Source: Legionella hackeliae
Lineage (GTDB): Bacteria; Pseudomonadota; Gammaproteobacteria; Legionellales; Legionellaceae
Reading direction: 5' to 3'
Assembly: GCF_000953655.1 (NCBI RefSeq)
Contig: NZ_LN681225.1
Location: forward strand, 2,755,001-2,819,000
DNA: 64,000 bases
The notes beneath the pieces were generated by a model, which saw only the letters and a program-made list of their open reading frames with translations, searched no databases and was not told where the DNA came from. The translations under genes and the position numbers were made by a program. Below are positions 1-13,900 of this stretch, in pieces. The number at the start of each line of letters is the position of its first letter. The stretch's first letter is position 1.

Positions 1-1980
1 AATCTTTTTTATAATTAACTGATTTGGAAAACCCTGTAAGAAAATTAACCAGGCTTAATTGTTCAATCATTACTCCTTTAGGTTTACCTGTAGACCCTGA
101 AGTGTAAATGACATAAGCAAGATTAGAGGGTCCCACGCCAGAAGAAGGGTTCTCTTCGCTGTAACCCCGTGTTATCTCTCCTAACTCATCTAAATATACT
201 ACTCTTGCAGCAGTCTCTGGCAGTTCACCTACTAAATGGCGTTGCGTCAGTAATACAGGAGTTTGTGCGTCTGACAGCATGTAATCAAGTCGCTCTTTTG
301 GATAGGTCGGGTCTAAAGGAACGTACGCTCCACCCGCTTTTAAAATACCTAATATCCCAACTATCATCTCTAACGACCGCTCACTGCATATCCCAACTAA
401 CGTCTCAGGCTTTACTCCCTCCTCCAGTAAATAATGCGCCAAACGATTAGACGCCGCGTTTAACTCTTCATACGTTAAGTGCTTGTCCTCATAAATTACC
501 GCAACCTCTCCACCACTTCGTTCAACCTGCTCTTCAAACAATCGATGAACCGTCTTGTCCATCGGATAAGGCGATTCAGTATCATTCCAAGCCCTTACTA
601 TTTTGTCTCGCTCTGCCTCCGTTATAACTGACAACTCACTCAGCCTAGCAACCGGATTACTGACAATTTCTTTTAGTAAAACAACAAAGTGCTCTATCAA
701 GCGTTTTATCGTCGCAGGTTTAAAAAGAGCCGTAGCGTACTCAATTTCACCTTTTAAGAACAAAGGACTCTCTTCAAAGTTAAAAGTCAAATCAAATTTC
801 GATATACGGTAGTAATCTCGCTCACGCAAGCTTACCGATACCCCCTCTATCGGAAGCATAGCCTCCTGAACATTTTGTAATACCAACATCACCTGAAAAA
901 GTGGCGCGTAACTTAAACTTCGCTCCACACCAAGAGACTCAACCAGTCGCTGAAAAGGTAAATCCTGGTGCTGATAAGCATCCAAAGTTGTTCCTTTGAC
1001 TTGTTTCAATAAGGTTCGAAAATCAAGCTCCTCTTCGATGTCCACTCGAAGCGCCAGCGTATTGACAAAAAAACCTATCAACCCTTCTGTTTCTTCACGA
1101 TTCCGATTTGCTATCGGTGAGCCAATAACCAACTCCCTCTGCTCAGTGTAGCGGTTTAATAAAACCCCCAGGGCCGCCAATAAAATCATAAATAACGTAA
1201 CCTGCTCTTGCTCTGCCAGCAACCTAAGCCGATGAGTTAATTCCTCATCAATCAAAAATACCTCACAACCACCCGAAATATCTTGTACAGCCGGTCGTGG
1301 ATAGTCTGTTGGCATCTCTAGCAAAGTTGGAACTCCTTGCAATTGCTCTTTCCAATACGCCATCTGCTTTTTAAAAGCTTCGCTGTCTTCGCGTAAATAC
1401 TCTCTTTGCCAAACACTGTAATCAGCATACTGAATACTTAACTCACTAAGTTCAGAACCCCTCCCCTCAATCTCAGCATTATAAAACTCAGCCAATTCTC
1501 GACCCATAATCGCCATAGACCAGCCATCGAAAACACTGTGATGAATGTTAAGTAAAAACCAATACTCTTCATCCCCTACTTTCAAAAGCAACGCACGAAC
1601 CAAACTGTCTGAGCTTAAAACAAAAGGTCGATGCGCCGCTTCTTCCAGCCGCTTTCCAATATAATTTGCAACATCCTTTTGTAGTGTATCTCTAATATCC
1701 TCAACTTCTAACGATATTGTCCTCCCCTCAGATATCACCTGATACACTTCGCCATTCTCTTCAGTCATGAAATTAGTCCGTAAAACCTCATGACGCTTTA
1801 AAACTTCATTTAAGGCATGTTCCAGTGCTGATTCGTTAAGAACACCCTCTAAATGGAGTACTACAGGAATATTATATAACGGACTATCCGGCTCAAGTTT
1901 ATCTAAAAACCATAACCTCTGTTGTGCAAAAGATAGCCTGATTGGCTGCTCACGACTAACTCTAGAAATCGGAGCTAACC
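1..1980 (-). other. NRPS module 4: C-A4, truncated by the window
   Basis: The C domain (about 600-1975) is nearly identical in DNA to that of module 3; I saw only isolated differences, for example near 951 and 1592. The A4 N-terminal block (60-about 590) matches A2 and A3, but from position 59 down to the edge the core (residues IEQLSLVNFLTG) differs from A1, A2 and A3. A4 is therefore a third specificity type. The pocket lies outside the window. Confidence 0.85.
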
Positions 1981-4900
1981 TGTTCTCTTCGCATGAGGCA
2001 AGCAAAGCTGAAAGACCCTCAACCGTTGGGTATTGAAATAATTGTTTTAAAGCCAAATCCTTCCCAAGTACACTGCGAACCCTCGATACTACCTGCGTAG
2101 CCAGTAATGAGTGACCACCTAACTCAAAAAAATTATCTTGAATTCCAATATGCGTTATGCCCAAAACCTCACTCCATATCGCAACAATTTGCGATTCCAA
2201 CAAGGTCCTCGGCGCAACATAACTTTTCTCACTCGCATACTCGGGGGCAGGAAGTGCTTTGCGATCTAATTTTCCATTCGGTGTCAATGGAAACTCCTCT
2301 AATACCACAAAAGCACTCGGAACCATGTAATCAGGCAACGCTTCGCTAACAAAACTCCTTAAACTACTCGTCTCAACCGCAGTACCCTTAAACGAAACGT
2401 AGGCAACCAAACGCTTGTCAACCCCTTTATCTTCACGCGCAACAACCACCGCTTCTTTAACATCAGAATGCTTTAGTAATCTCGACTCTATCTCACCACA
2501 TTCAATCCTAAATCCACGAATTTTTACCTGATTGTCTATCCGTCCTATATACTCGATATTGCCATCTTCACGATATCGGCATAAATCACCCGTTCGATAC
2601 AGCCTTAAATTCCGACCCAATGCCTCATCCTCTCTAGTCGCAAAAGGATTCGCAATAAAACGCTCCGCTGTTAAATCAGGTCGGTTTAAATACCCTCGCG
2701 CTAATCCATCACCACCTATGTACAACTCACCTACAACTCCTATAGGTAATACATTCAAGTTCCTATCTAAAACATAAAGTTTAGTATTCCATATTGCTTT
2801 ACCAATCGGCACTAAATAGTCTTCTTGGTGATTGCATTCATAAAAACTTACATCAATTGATGCCTCTGTAGGGCCGTAAAGATTAATCAGTCTGGTATTA
2901 GGTAGTTTCTGGTGGAACAGGTTAGCCAACTGAACCCCCAAAGCCTCACCACTAGTAATAACCTGTCTTAAATTAGAAATATTTAAACTATTTTTAAACG
3001 ATAAAAATTGTTGTAGCATCGAGGGTACAAAATGCACTATTGAAACATTATATTCACTAATAACATCAGCAAGATAATCTGGCTCTTTATGCCCCTCAGG
3101 CCTTATAAAAACTAGTTGGCTACCACTAATAATCGGCAATAAAAGCTCCCACACAGACACATCAAATGTGTAGGGAGTTTTTTGTAATATCACATCTTCG
3201 CGCGATAGTTCACAGAAATTCTGCATCCACAAGAGTCTATTGACACAACCTTGGTGAGCACATAACACTCCTTTAGGTTTACCTGTAGACCCTGAAGTGT
3301 AAATGACATAAGCAAGATTAGAGGGTCCCACGCCAGAAGAAGGGTTCTCTTCGCTGTAACCCCGTGTTATCTCTCCTAACTCATCTAAATATACTACTCT
3401 TGCAGCAGTCTCTGGCAGTTCACCTACTAAATGGCGTTGCGTCAGTAATACAGGAGTTTGTGCGTCTGACAGCATGTAATCAAGTCGCTCTTTTGGATAG
3501 GTCGGGTCTAAAGGAACGTACGCTCCACCCGCTTTTAAAATACCTAATATCCCAACTATCATCTCTAACGACCGCTCACTGCATATCCCAACTAACGTCT
3601 CAGGCTTTACTCCCTCCTCCAGTAAATAATGCGCCAAACGATTAGACGCCGCGTTTAACTCTTCATACGTTAAGTGCTTGTCCTCATAAATTACCGCAAC
3701 CTCTCCACCACTTCGTTCAACCTGCTCTTCAAACAATCGATGAACCGTCTTGTCCATCGGATAAGGCGATTCAGTATCATTCCAAGCCCTTACTATTTTG
3801 TCTCGCTCTGCCTCCGTTATAACTGACAACTCACTCAGCCTAGCAACCGGATTACTGACAATTTCTTTTAGTAAAACAACAAAGTGCTCTATCAAGCGTT
3901 TTATCGTCGCAGGTTTAAAAAGAGCCGTAGCGTACTCAATTTCACCTTTTAAGAACAAAGGACTCTCTTCAAAGTTAAAAGTCAAATCAAATTTCGATAT
4001 ACGGTAGTAATCTCGCTCACGCAAGCTTACCGATACCCCCTCTATCGGAAGCATAGCCTCCTGAACATTTTGTAATACCAACATCACCTGAAAAAGTGGC
4101 GCGTAACTTAAACTTCGCTCCACACCAAGAGACTCAACCAGTCGCTCAAAAGGTAAATCCTGGTGCTGATAAGCATCCAAAGTTGTTCCTTTGACTTGTT
4201 TCAATAAGGTTCGAAAATCAAGCTCCTCTTCGATGTCCACTCGAAGCGCCAGCGTATTGACAAAAAAACCTATCAACCCTTCTGTTTCTTCACGATTCCG
4301 ATTTGCTATCGGTGAGCCAATAACCAACTCCCTCTGCTCAGTGTAGCGGTTTAATAAAACCCCCAGGGCCGCCAATAAAATCATAAATAACGTAACCTGC
4401 TCTTGCTCTGCCAGCAACCTAAGCCGATGAGTTAATTCCTCATCAATCAAAAATACCTCACAACCACCCGAAATATCTTGTACAGCCGGTCGTGGATAGT
4501 CTGTTGGCATCTCTAGCAAAGTTGGAACTCCTTGCAATTGCTCTTTCCAATACGCCATCTGCTTTTTAAAAGCTTCGCTGTCTTCGCGTAAATACTCTCT
4601 TTGCCAAACACTGTAATCAGCATACTGAATACTTAACTCACTAAGTTCAGAACCCCTCCCCTCAATCTCAGCATTATAAAACTCAGCCAATTCTCGACCC
4701 ATAATCGCCATAGACCAGCCATCGAAAACACTGTGATGAATGTTAAGTAAAAACCAATACTCTTCATCCCCTACTTTCAAAAGCAATGCACGAACCAAAC
4801 TGTCTGAGCTTAAAACAAAAGGTCGATGCGCCGCTTCTTCCAGCCGCTTTCCAATATAATTTGCAACATCCTTTTGTAGTGTATCTCTAATATCCTCAAC

Positions 4901-7900
4901 TTCTAACGATATTGTCCTCCCCTCAGATATCACCTGATACACTTCGCCATTCTCTTCAGTCATGAAATTAGTCCGTAAAACCTCATGACGCTTTAAAACT
5001 TCATTTAAGGCATGTTCCAGTGCTGATTCGTTAAGAACACCCTCTAAATGGAGTACTACAGGAATATTATATAACGGACTATCCGGCTCAAGTTTATCTA
5101 AAAACCATAACCTCTGTTGTGCAAAAGATAGCCTGATTGGCTGCTCACGACTAACTCTAGAAATCGGAGCTAACCTGTTCTCTTCGCATGAGGCAAGCAA
5201 AGCTGAAAGACCCTCAACCGTTGGGTATTGAAATAATTGTTTTAAAGCCAAATCCTTCCCAAGTACACTGCGAACCCTCGATACTACCTGCGTAGCCAGT
5301 AATGAGTGACCACCTAACTCAAAAAAATTATCTTGAATTCCAATATGCGTTATGCCCAAAACCTCACTCCATATCGCAACAATTTGCGATTCCAACAAGG
5401 TCCTCGGCGCAACATAACTTTTCTCACTCGCATACTCGGGGGCAGGAAGTGCTTTGCGATCTAATTTTCCATTCGGTGTCAATGGAAACTCCTCTAATAC
5501 CACAAAAGCACTCGGAACCATGTAATCAGGCAACGCTTCGCTAACAAAACTCCTTAAACTACTCGTCTCAACCGCAGTACCCTTAAACGAAACGTAGGCA
5601 ACCAAACGCTTGTCAACCCCTTTATCTTCACGCGCAACAACCACCGCTTCTTTAACATCAGAATGCTTTAGTAATCTCGACTCTATCTCACCACATTCAA
5701 TCCTAAATCCACGAATTTTTACCTGATTGTCTATCCGTCCTATATACTCGATATTGCCATCTTCACGATATCGGCATAAATCACCCGTTCGATACAGCCT
5801 TAAATTCCGACCCAATGCCTCATCCTCTCTAGTCGCAAAAGGATTCGCAATAAAACGCTCCGCTGTTAAATCAGGTCGGTTTAAATACCCTCGCGCTAAT
5901 CCATCACCACCTATGTACAACTCACCTACAACTCCTATAGGGACTAGTCCAAAATTAGAATTTAAAATGTAACATTGAGTATTAGAAATGGGTCTACCTA
6001 TTGATGGGAGAAAATATGCGCTCTTATCAATTTGTGCTGCAGTTGATAGAACACTGCACTCTGTAGGACCGTAAAAATTATATACTGAGTTAATTTTTTT
6101 AGAGAAAGCATTATCAACTAAACTTTTATTAAGAAGCTCCCCGCCAAAGATAATTGTTTTAATTAGGCTAAGATTTAAATTCTGATCTTGACTATCGAGC
6201 ATAAGTTTTAATGAGCTTGGTGTAGCAAAAAGCCTAGTTACTTGTTCTTTTTCAATTAAACGGCTAAAGTCTTTAAAATCAATTACTTGATTTTGAACAA
6301 ATAAAGTCGCAGATCCAGCTGAGAGAGGCCAAAATAAACTCTCAACCGCTCCATCAAAACTCATCGCAAATTGCTGTAAAAATACATCTTGGGTTGTTAA
6401 ATTGATATATTCTTGAGACCATTGTAGGCGATCACATATCGATCTATGTTCAATCATTACTCCTTTAGGTTTACCTGTAGACCCTGAAGTGTAAATGACA
6501 TAAGCAAGATTAGAGGGTCCCACGCCAGAAGAAGGGTTCTCTTCACTGTAACCCCGTGTTATCTCTCCTAACTCATCCAAATATACTACTCTTGCAGCAG
6601 TCTCTGGCAGTTCACCTATTAAATGGCGTTGCGTCAGTAATACAGGAGTTCGTGCGTCTGACAGCATGTAATCAAGTCGCTCTTTTGGATAGGTCGGGTC
6701 TAAAGGAACGTACGCTCCACCCGCTTTTAAAATACCTAATATCCCAACTATCATCTCTAACGACCGCTCACTGCATATCCCAACTAACGTCTCAGGCTTT
6801 ACTCCCTCCTCCAGTAAATAATGCGCCAAACGATTAGACGCCGCGTTTAACTCTTCATACGTTAAGTGCTTGTCCTCATAAATTACCGCAACCTCTCCAC
6901 CACTTCGTTCAACCTGCTCTTCAAACAATCGATGAACCGTCTTGTCCATCGGATAAGGCGATTCAGTATTATTCCAACCAAAAAGGAGTAAATCTATTTC
7001 TTGCTGAGTTATAAATGCATAATCAAAAATCATACCCTCAGGATTTTCAAGTACAGAGAATAACAATCGTTCAAAATTATTTCTTAGCCTTATTATATCG
7101 CTCTCTGCATAGCAATTTTTGTTATAATCAAGTCGAATTTCAATATTATCCCCTGGAATACCCACTATAGTAAGATCATAATTAGTTTGTTCTTCAACAA
7201 AGGCTTCTTTAAAATCTAAACCTTTAGCTTGGGAGATTAATACTTGGCTAATCGGATAATTCTCAAATACAGTGATGTGATCAATTAACGCTCGTGTATT
7301 ACCAAAACCAATCCAGTTTTTTATTTCTGCTAATGATACATAAGCATAATGCTGCGACTCAACAAGCTGCTCTTGTAACTTATTCAAATAAACCAAGCCA
7401 GAATCAGATGGGTTAATTTTGGAGCATACAGGTATGGTATTGATTAATAAGCCTACTTGATTTTCGATGCCAATTAGTTCTGATGCACGCCCAGAAACTA
7501 CATGACCAAAAACTACTTTATCCCTTCCTAAGTATTGATGTAATAGCAAGGCCCAAACACCTTGAATTAAGGTGTTTAATGTTAATTTATATTTTTGACT
7601 CCAAGCAATCAACTCCCTTGTTTTAGGACCACTTAATATAAGTCGCTCGCTGCCAATCAGATGCTGAGTAGCACTTAACTCAAGCAACTGCCTTCTTATC
7701 GGTAGACTCGATACTTCTTCAACTTCAGATAACAGTTGCGTCCAATAGTTTTTCGCTTCCTGTTTGTTTTGATTCTTCACCCATAAAACATAATCTTTAT
7801 ACGATGGAATGCTTGTATTATAAAATTCTTTATTCTCCTCTAGTTGATTATAATATGATGACAGTCTCTTCAGAACATTCATAATACTCCAACCATCAAG

Positions 7901-10900
7901 AATGATATGGTGATTTATCCAAATCATGAGATGTTCGTTTTTAGGGAGATTAATCCAATAGAGCCTAAAAAGTGGTGCGATTTGTAAATTAAATCGTTTA
8001 CTCCCTTCTTCGGCTAGAAAAAATTTAAGTTTATCTCGCCAATTCTCTGATTTACTCCAGTCTAATTCTTCAAATGGCAGCTTGACCTTACTATAAATTA
8101 ACTGCAGCGGCTTTGATGTTTTAAGCATCACGCCCGCTCTTAAAACCTCCGTCTCGAAAATAATTTTTTCCCAAGCTTTTTTAAGTTTATCTTTACTAAC
8201 ATGCGAACTTAAAAGAAAGGCTAGTCGAACAACATAAGTCCCATCATTCTGTGATTGTAAATCATGAAATAATATGCCTTCTTGTAGAGGTGTTAGAGGA
8301 TAAGCATTGATCACATTATGAGGTAGATTGGAGTTAATATCATGCTGAGTCAAACCTGTAAGTGGTAAATCAGAAGGAGTTAGCCATTGCTTTTCTCTTA
8401 AAGTATCTAGACAATTGATAAATCGCTCTAGTTCATCTTGATACAGTTCTAATAATGACTTCATCCCGTCCCTATTGTAAGAACTCATATCATAAGTTAA
8501 CACCATCCTAAACTCTTCAAACTGAATTAGTGAGTTCAACTCTATTGCAGGAGTAATGCGATTACATACACTAACATTATCGCCCACTGGCTCCTCTGCA
8601 TACTCAAACAGATTATTACCCTCAACGAATTGACCAAGATAATTAAATAGTATTTTAGGCTCTTTAGCTTCCAGAGCAATTTTTGTTTGCTTGTCACTGT
8701 AATAACGTAACAAACCATACGTTAATCCATTATGAGGAACCTGCCTGAGTTGCTCTTTAACTGATTTAAATAATGCTTCTTGATCAGAGGCCAATCCCTT
8801 AAGATCTAGGTAAATAGGATATAAAGTTGTAAACCAACCAATAGTGTTCTGCAGATCGTATCCTGATTCCACTAGAGATTCTTCACGCCCATGACCTTCT
8901 AAAAAAATTGATAAAGCCTCTTCGCCACTCCATTTAATATAAGCACTTGCTAACACAGCCAACAGTATTTCTTTTACATTGAGCCTACAAACAACAGGCA
9001 AGTCTTTAACTAAAATTTTTGTTTCTTCTTTTGTTAATCTAAAATCAATAAAATCAATTCCCACATTTTTGCTTTTCAATTCCATTTCATTTTTTGGAAT
9101 AGACGCTTTTTGGCAGTAATCCAGCCAATAATTCCGAGATTCGGTTATTAAAGTTGGATTATCTTTCATTAATTTCCTTAAAGCTAAGGACCATTCCTTA
9201 TAAGAAACCTTTTCTTTTGAAAGAACTGGTAATTTATTCTCAAGAAGACTGTTATAGCTCTCTTCAAACTCTCTTAATAAAATACGCCAAGATACACCAT
9301 CTACTACTAAATGGTGGATTGCTAAAAATAGTCTTGGCATCCCATCAGGAGCCCCTTCGAATAAAGCCACTTTATAAAGTTCACCCTCCTTTAAATTTAA
9401 ACTGGACTGTAACCTCAATGTGTATTCTTGCATTGATTTAACAAAATCACTTGAACCCGAGAGATCTACCTTAATCAGGTTAAATGAAACTCTATCTTCT
9501 AGATACCATTGTTTCTTTAAGTAGGTATCAAAATACATATAAAATACTGCATGATTATTAAACACGTAACCAATTGATTTTTCTAATTTTACTCTATCAA
9601 CTGATGGATTAATCTTTAATAAAATCGACTGGTTAAAATGTGATGGAATTGGAAATTCCTGTTCAAAAAACCAACGTTGAATGGGCAGCAAGGGTACTTC
9701 ACCACGCTCATCAATAATACGGCCTTCCTCAGAAGATTTGAGCTTCGCTACGGTTGACAGGTTCTTAATCGTAGGGAACTGAAAAACATCTCGAACCTGA
9801 ATTTGAATACCATTTTTACTAGCATGACTTACCAGCTGTATAGCTAAGATAGAGTCACCTCCCAGTTCGAAAAAATTATCATTAACTCCAACTTGCTCAA
9901 GATGAAGCAATTGCTGCCAAATATTAACTAACCTACTTTCGATTTCATTGCCTGGCGCAACATAACTTTTCTCACTCACATACTCGGGGGCAGGAAGTGC
10001 TTTGCGATCTAATTTTCCATTCGGTGTCAATGGAAACTCCTCTAATACCACAAAAGCACTCGGAACCATGTAATCAGGCAACGCTTCGCTAACAAAACTC
10101 CTTAAACTACTCGTCTCAACCGCAGTACCCTTAAACGAAACGTAGGCAACCAAACGCTTGTCAACCCCTTTATCTTCACGCGCAACAACCACCGCTTCTT
10201 TAACATCAGAATGCTTTAGTAATCTCGACTCTATCTCACCACATTCAATCCTAAATCCACGAATTTTTACCTGATTGTCTATCCGTCCTATATACTCGAT
10301 ATTGCCGTCTTCACGATATCGGCATAAATCACCCGTTCGATACAGCCTTAAATTCCGACCCAATGCCTCATCCTCTCTAGTCGCAAAAGGATTCGCAATA
10401 AAACGCTCCGCTGTTAAATCAGGTCGGTTTAAATACCCTCGCGCTAATCCATCACCACCTATGTACAACTCACCTACAACTCCTATAGGTAATACATTCA
10501 AGTTCCTATCTAAAACATAAAGTTTAGTATTCCATATTGCTTTACCAATCGGCACTAAATAGTCTTCTTGGTGATTGCATTCATAAAAACTTACATCAAT
10601 TGATGCCTCTGTAGGGCCGTAAAGATTAATCAGTCTGGTATTAGGTAGTTTCTGGTGGAACAGGTTAGCCAACTGAACCCCCAAAGCCTCACCACTAGTA
10701 ATAACCTGTCTTAAATTAGAAATATTTAAACTATTTTTAAACGATAAAAATTGTTGTAGCATCGAGGGTACAAAATGCACTATTGAAACATTATATTCAC
10801 TAATAACATCAGCAAGATAATCTGGCTCTTTATGCCCCTCAGGCCTTATAAAAACTAGTTGGCTACCACTAATAATCGGCAATAAAAGCTCCCACACAGA

Positions 10901-13900
10901 CACATCAAATGTGTAGGGAGTTTTTTGTAATATCACATCTTCGCGCGATAGTTCACAGAAATTCTGCATCCACAAGAGTCTATTGACACAACCTTGGTGA
11001 GCACATAACACTCCTTTAGGTTTACCTGTAGACCCTGAAGTGTAAATGACATAAGCAAGATTAGAGGGTCCCACGCCAGAAGAAGGGTTCTCTTCACTGT
11101 AACCTCGTGTTATCTCTCCTAACTCATCCAAATATACTACTCTTGCAGCAGTCTCTGGCAGTTCACCTACTAAATGGCGTTGCGTCAGTAGCACAGGAGT
11201 TTGTGCGTCTGACAGCATGTAATCAAGTCGCTCTTTTGGATAGGTCGGGTCTAAAGGAACGTACGCTCCACCCGCTTTTAAAATACCTAATATCCCAACT
11301 ATCATCTCTAACGACCGCTCACTGCATATCCCAACTAACGTCTCAGGCTTTACTCCCTCCTCCAGTAAATAATGCGCCAAACGATTAGACGCCGCGTTTA
11401 ACTCTTCATACGTTAAGTGCTTGTCCTCATAAATTACCGCAACCTCTCCACCACTTCGTTCAACCTGCTCTTCAAACAATCGATGAACCGTCTTGTCCAT
11501 CGGATAAGGCGATTCAGTATCATTCCAAGCCACCTGCAGTTTTTCTTCTTCATTTGTCAAGAATTTGATTTTATCTAGAGGAGATGATGGAAAGTGTGTA
11601 AACTCTTCTAGTATTGTTACATAATTTAGACCCAACCTCTTAATTGATTCATGTGTATGTAAATCGGTGGAGTAATTGATTCTTAAATTGTAGCCTGTCG
11701 CATCTACATGTATTTCAAAAACAAGATCGTAAGGTAATTCACCACTTACTGAATTATAATAAGAACCCAATGAGTTTCTGAATTCAATTAGCGGCTGTCC
11801 AATATTTTGGAATACAAAAAGAGCTTGGAATAAGGGTTCCCGATTTAGCTCTCGAGATATGTTAAGAGCTGAGATTATATCGTTTATAGGCGCATTCTGA
11901 TTTTTAAGACATTTAGAGAATCGACTTTGCACATCTTTAAATAGATCTGATGGAGTATAATTTTGATTAATAACAACTTTAAGAGGAATAGTGTTTACAA
12001 AACAGCCTACAACGTTTGCAAACTGATAATCCTCACGTCCTGCAACTGGAATTCCAATGCAGAATTTATTTTGTTGACTATAAGAATACAAAAGAAACTG
12101 ATAAGCACTCAGAAATATATTGAAAGGAGTAATATTTTCAAGTTTAGATAAGTTATTTATGTCTAACGCCAACTTCTCTTCAATTCTTATATTATGTTGG
12201 TTAAAGTTATCTAATCTTTTTTCAGGCCTAATTTTAGTGGGTAATTGCAGAATAGGCTCACAATCATTTAACTCCTCTGTCCAAAATTTGATAATTTCTT
12301 GTTGTCTTAACTCTAATAATTTATTTTGTTTTTCCGCATAATTAAAAAAATCAAACTCAACAGGTGGAATCGGTTCAAAAAATTCATCGTAGAAGGCCTG
12401 ATAGTACTTTGAAAGCTCATTTACTATGACTTTAAGCGACCAGCCATCACAAATTAAATGATGTGCTGCAATGATGAGCAATCCATCATCTTGCCCTATT
12501 GATATCCATGCAAAACGAATAAGAGGACCATTTGTAAAATCATAAGGTTTTTTTATTATTTCATAGTATAATTCTTTAAGTTTCGAATCTTTTTCAATAT
12601 CATTTAGATGAGTAATATCATAAGTATTCCAAGGAGTTTGAATACTGGGCAAAACTATAAACTTACAATCATTATTTATAGATTTTATTAGTGTTCTAAG
12701 AATTTCATGTCGATTTATCAGAGCTTGACAAGAGAGCTCCAAGTAATTCAGGTTAATGTTTCCTGAAAAACGGTATGCAATTCCAATGTTATAGTGAGCT
12801 TCTTGAGAATTAAGAAGATGGTGGAACCATATTCTCATCTGATTAGGTGAAAAAGCAGGTTGCGAAGACTTACAAACAGAGTTCGAAAATGGCTTCGAGA
12901 CAAGATTATTTGTAGATATTGCCTCTGATAATTCCTCAACTGTTGAGCAATTAATCACTACGTCAGTATCCAACTGGTAACCAACTTTTGAGCTTAAAAC
13001 CTGCAATAACTCAATAAATCCTATCGAATCTAGTCCATATGAGGATATAGGTGTTGAATCTCCTCTAAATATATTGCCAGTTTTTTCGCTTAACCAATCT
13101 TTTATAAATTGCGTAAGATTGTTGTTATCTTCACTATGTTTTTTTAAAGTTAAATTTTCTATGAAATGATTTTCAATTTCAAGCTGATTAGACTCATGTA
13201 ATACATCAAGCTTGTTTTGCTGCCAGAGTAATTTACAGGGCTGTCTTCTTAATTTTCCACTGGTCGTTTTTGGCAAGGTCTTAGGTGGGACTAACACTAC
13301 ATTATGAACAGTGAGTTGTAGAGTTTCAGATATTTTTTTTCTGATACTTTTGCAAACACTCTCATAACCTACTTCTAAAGTATGTGGATTAACTTCTGCG
13401 ATAACCACCAAAGTCTCATCGTTTGCCTCTGTAGTACTAAATGCTACGACATTACCAGCTCGTATCATTTCATGACTTTCGCCGACTGCAAGCTCTATGT
13501 CTTGGGGGTAATAATTAACACCTCGAAAAATCATCATATCTTTTAATCGGCCAGTGATGTATAACTGTCCATTACTGTCAATATAACCCATATCACCAGT
13601 CTTCAAATAACGTTTTTTTTCGCCAAATGCTTCGAGTATAGGATATGTGTTGTTGGTTTCTTCCTCCTGTCCCCAGTAGCCAACGGTAACACTTGGGCTA
13701 GAAAAGCAAATTTCACCCACCTCACTTTCACAGCATAAACCACCGTTTTCAGGATTAACGATAATAATGTTATCAATTGGGGAGCCGCAACTTACTAAAG
13801 TATGATGATCATCGAAGTCATTGGATACCTTTTTGATTTTATTCTTGCCTAATTCATTTCTACTAACTTTTTCACCGAAATATCCAGCCCCCCTTTTGAC

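Noticed and set aside
5942-6458. Assigning a substrate to A2
   Set aside because: Pocket residues D, G, E, F, I, G, F, V, L, K do not match a code I know with confidence.
72-11531. Tandem array, CRISPR or transposon explanation for the long repeats
   Set aside because: Repeats are in-frame protein domains with kilobase units; there are no short spacers, transposase or terminal inverted repeats.
169-12341. Plus-strand open frames of 60-95 codons repeated at 169, 3364, 6556, 11107 and elsewhere
   Set aside because: They are antisense shadows of the NRPS gene, and they recur only because the A-domain blocks recur.
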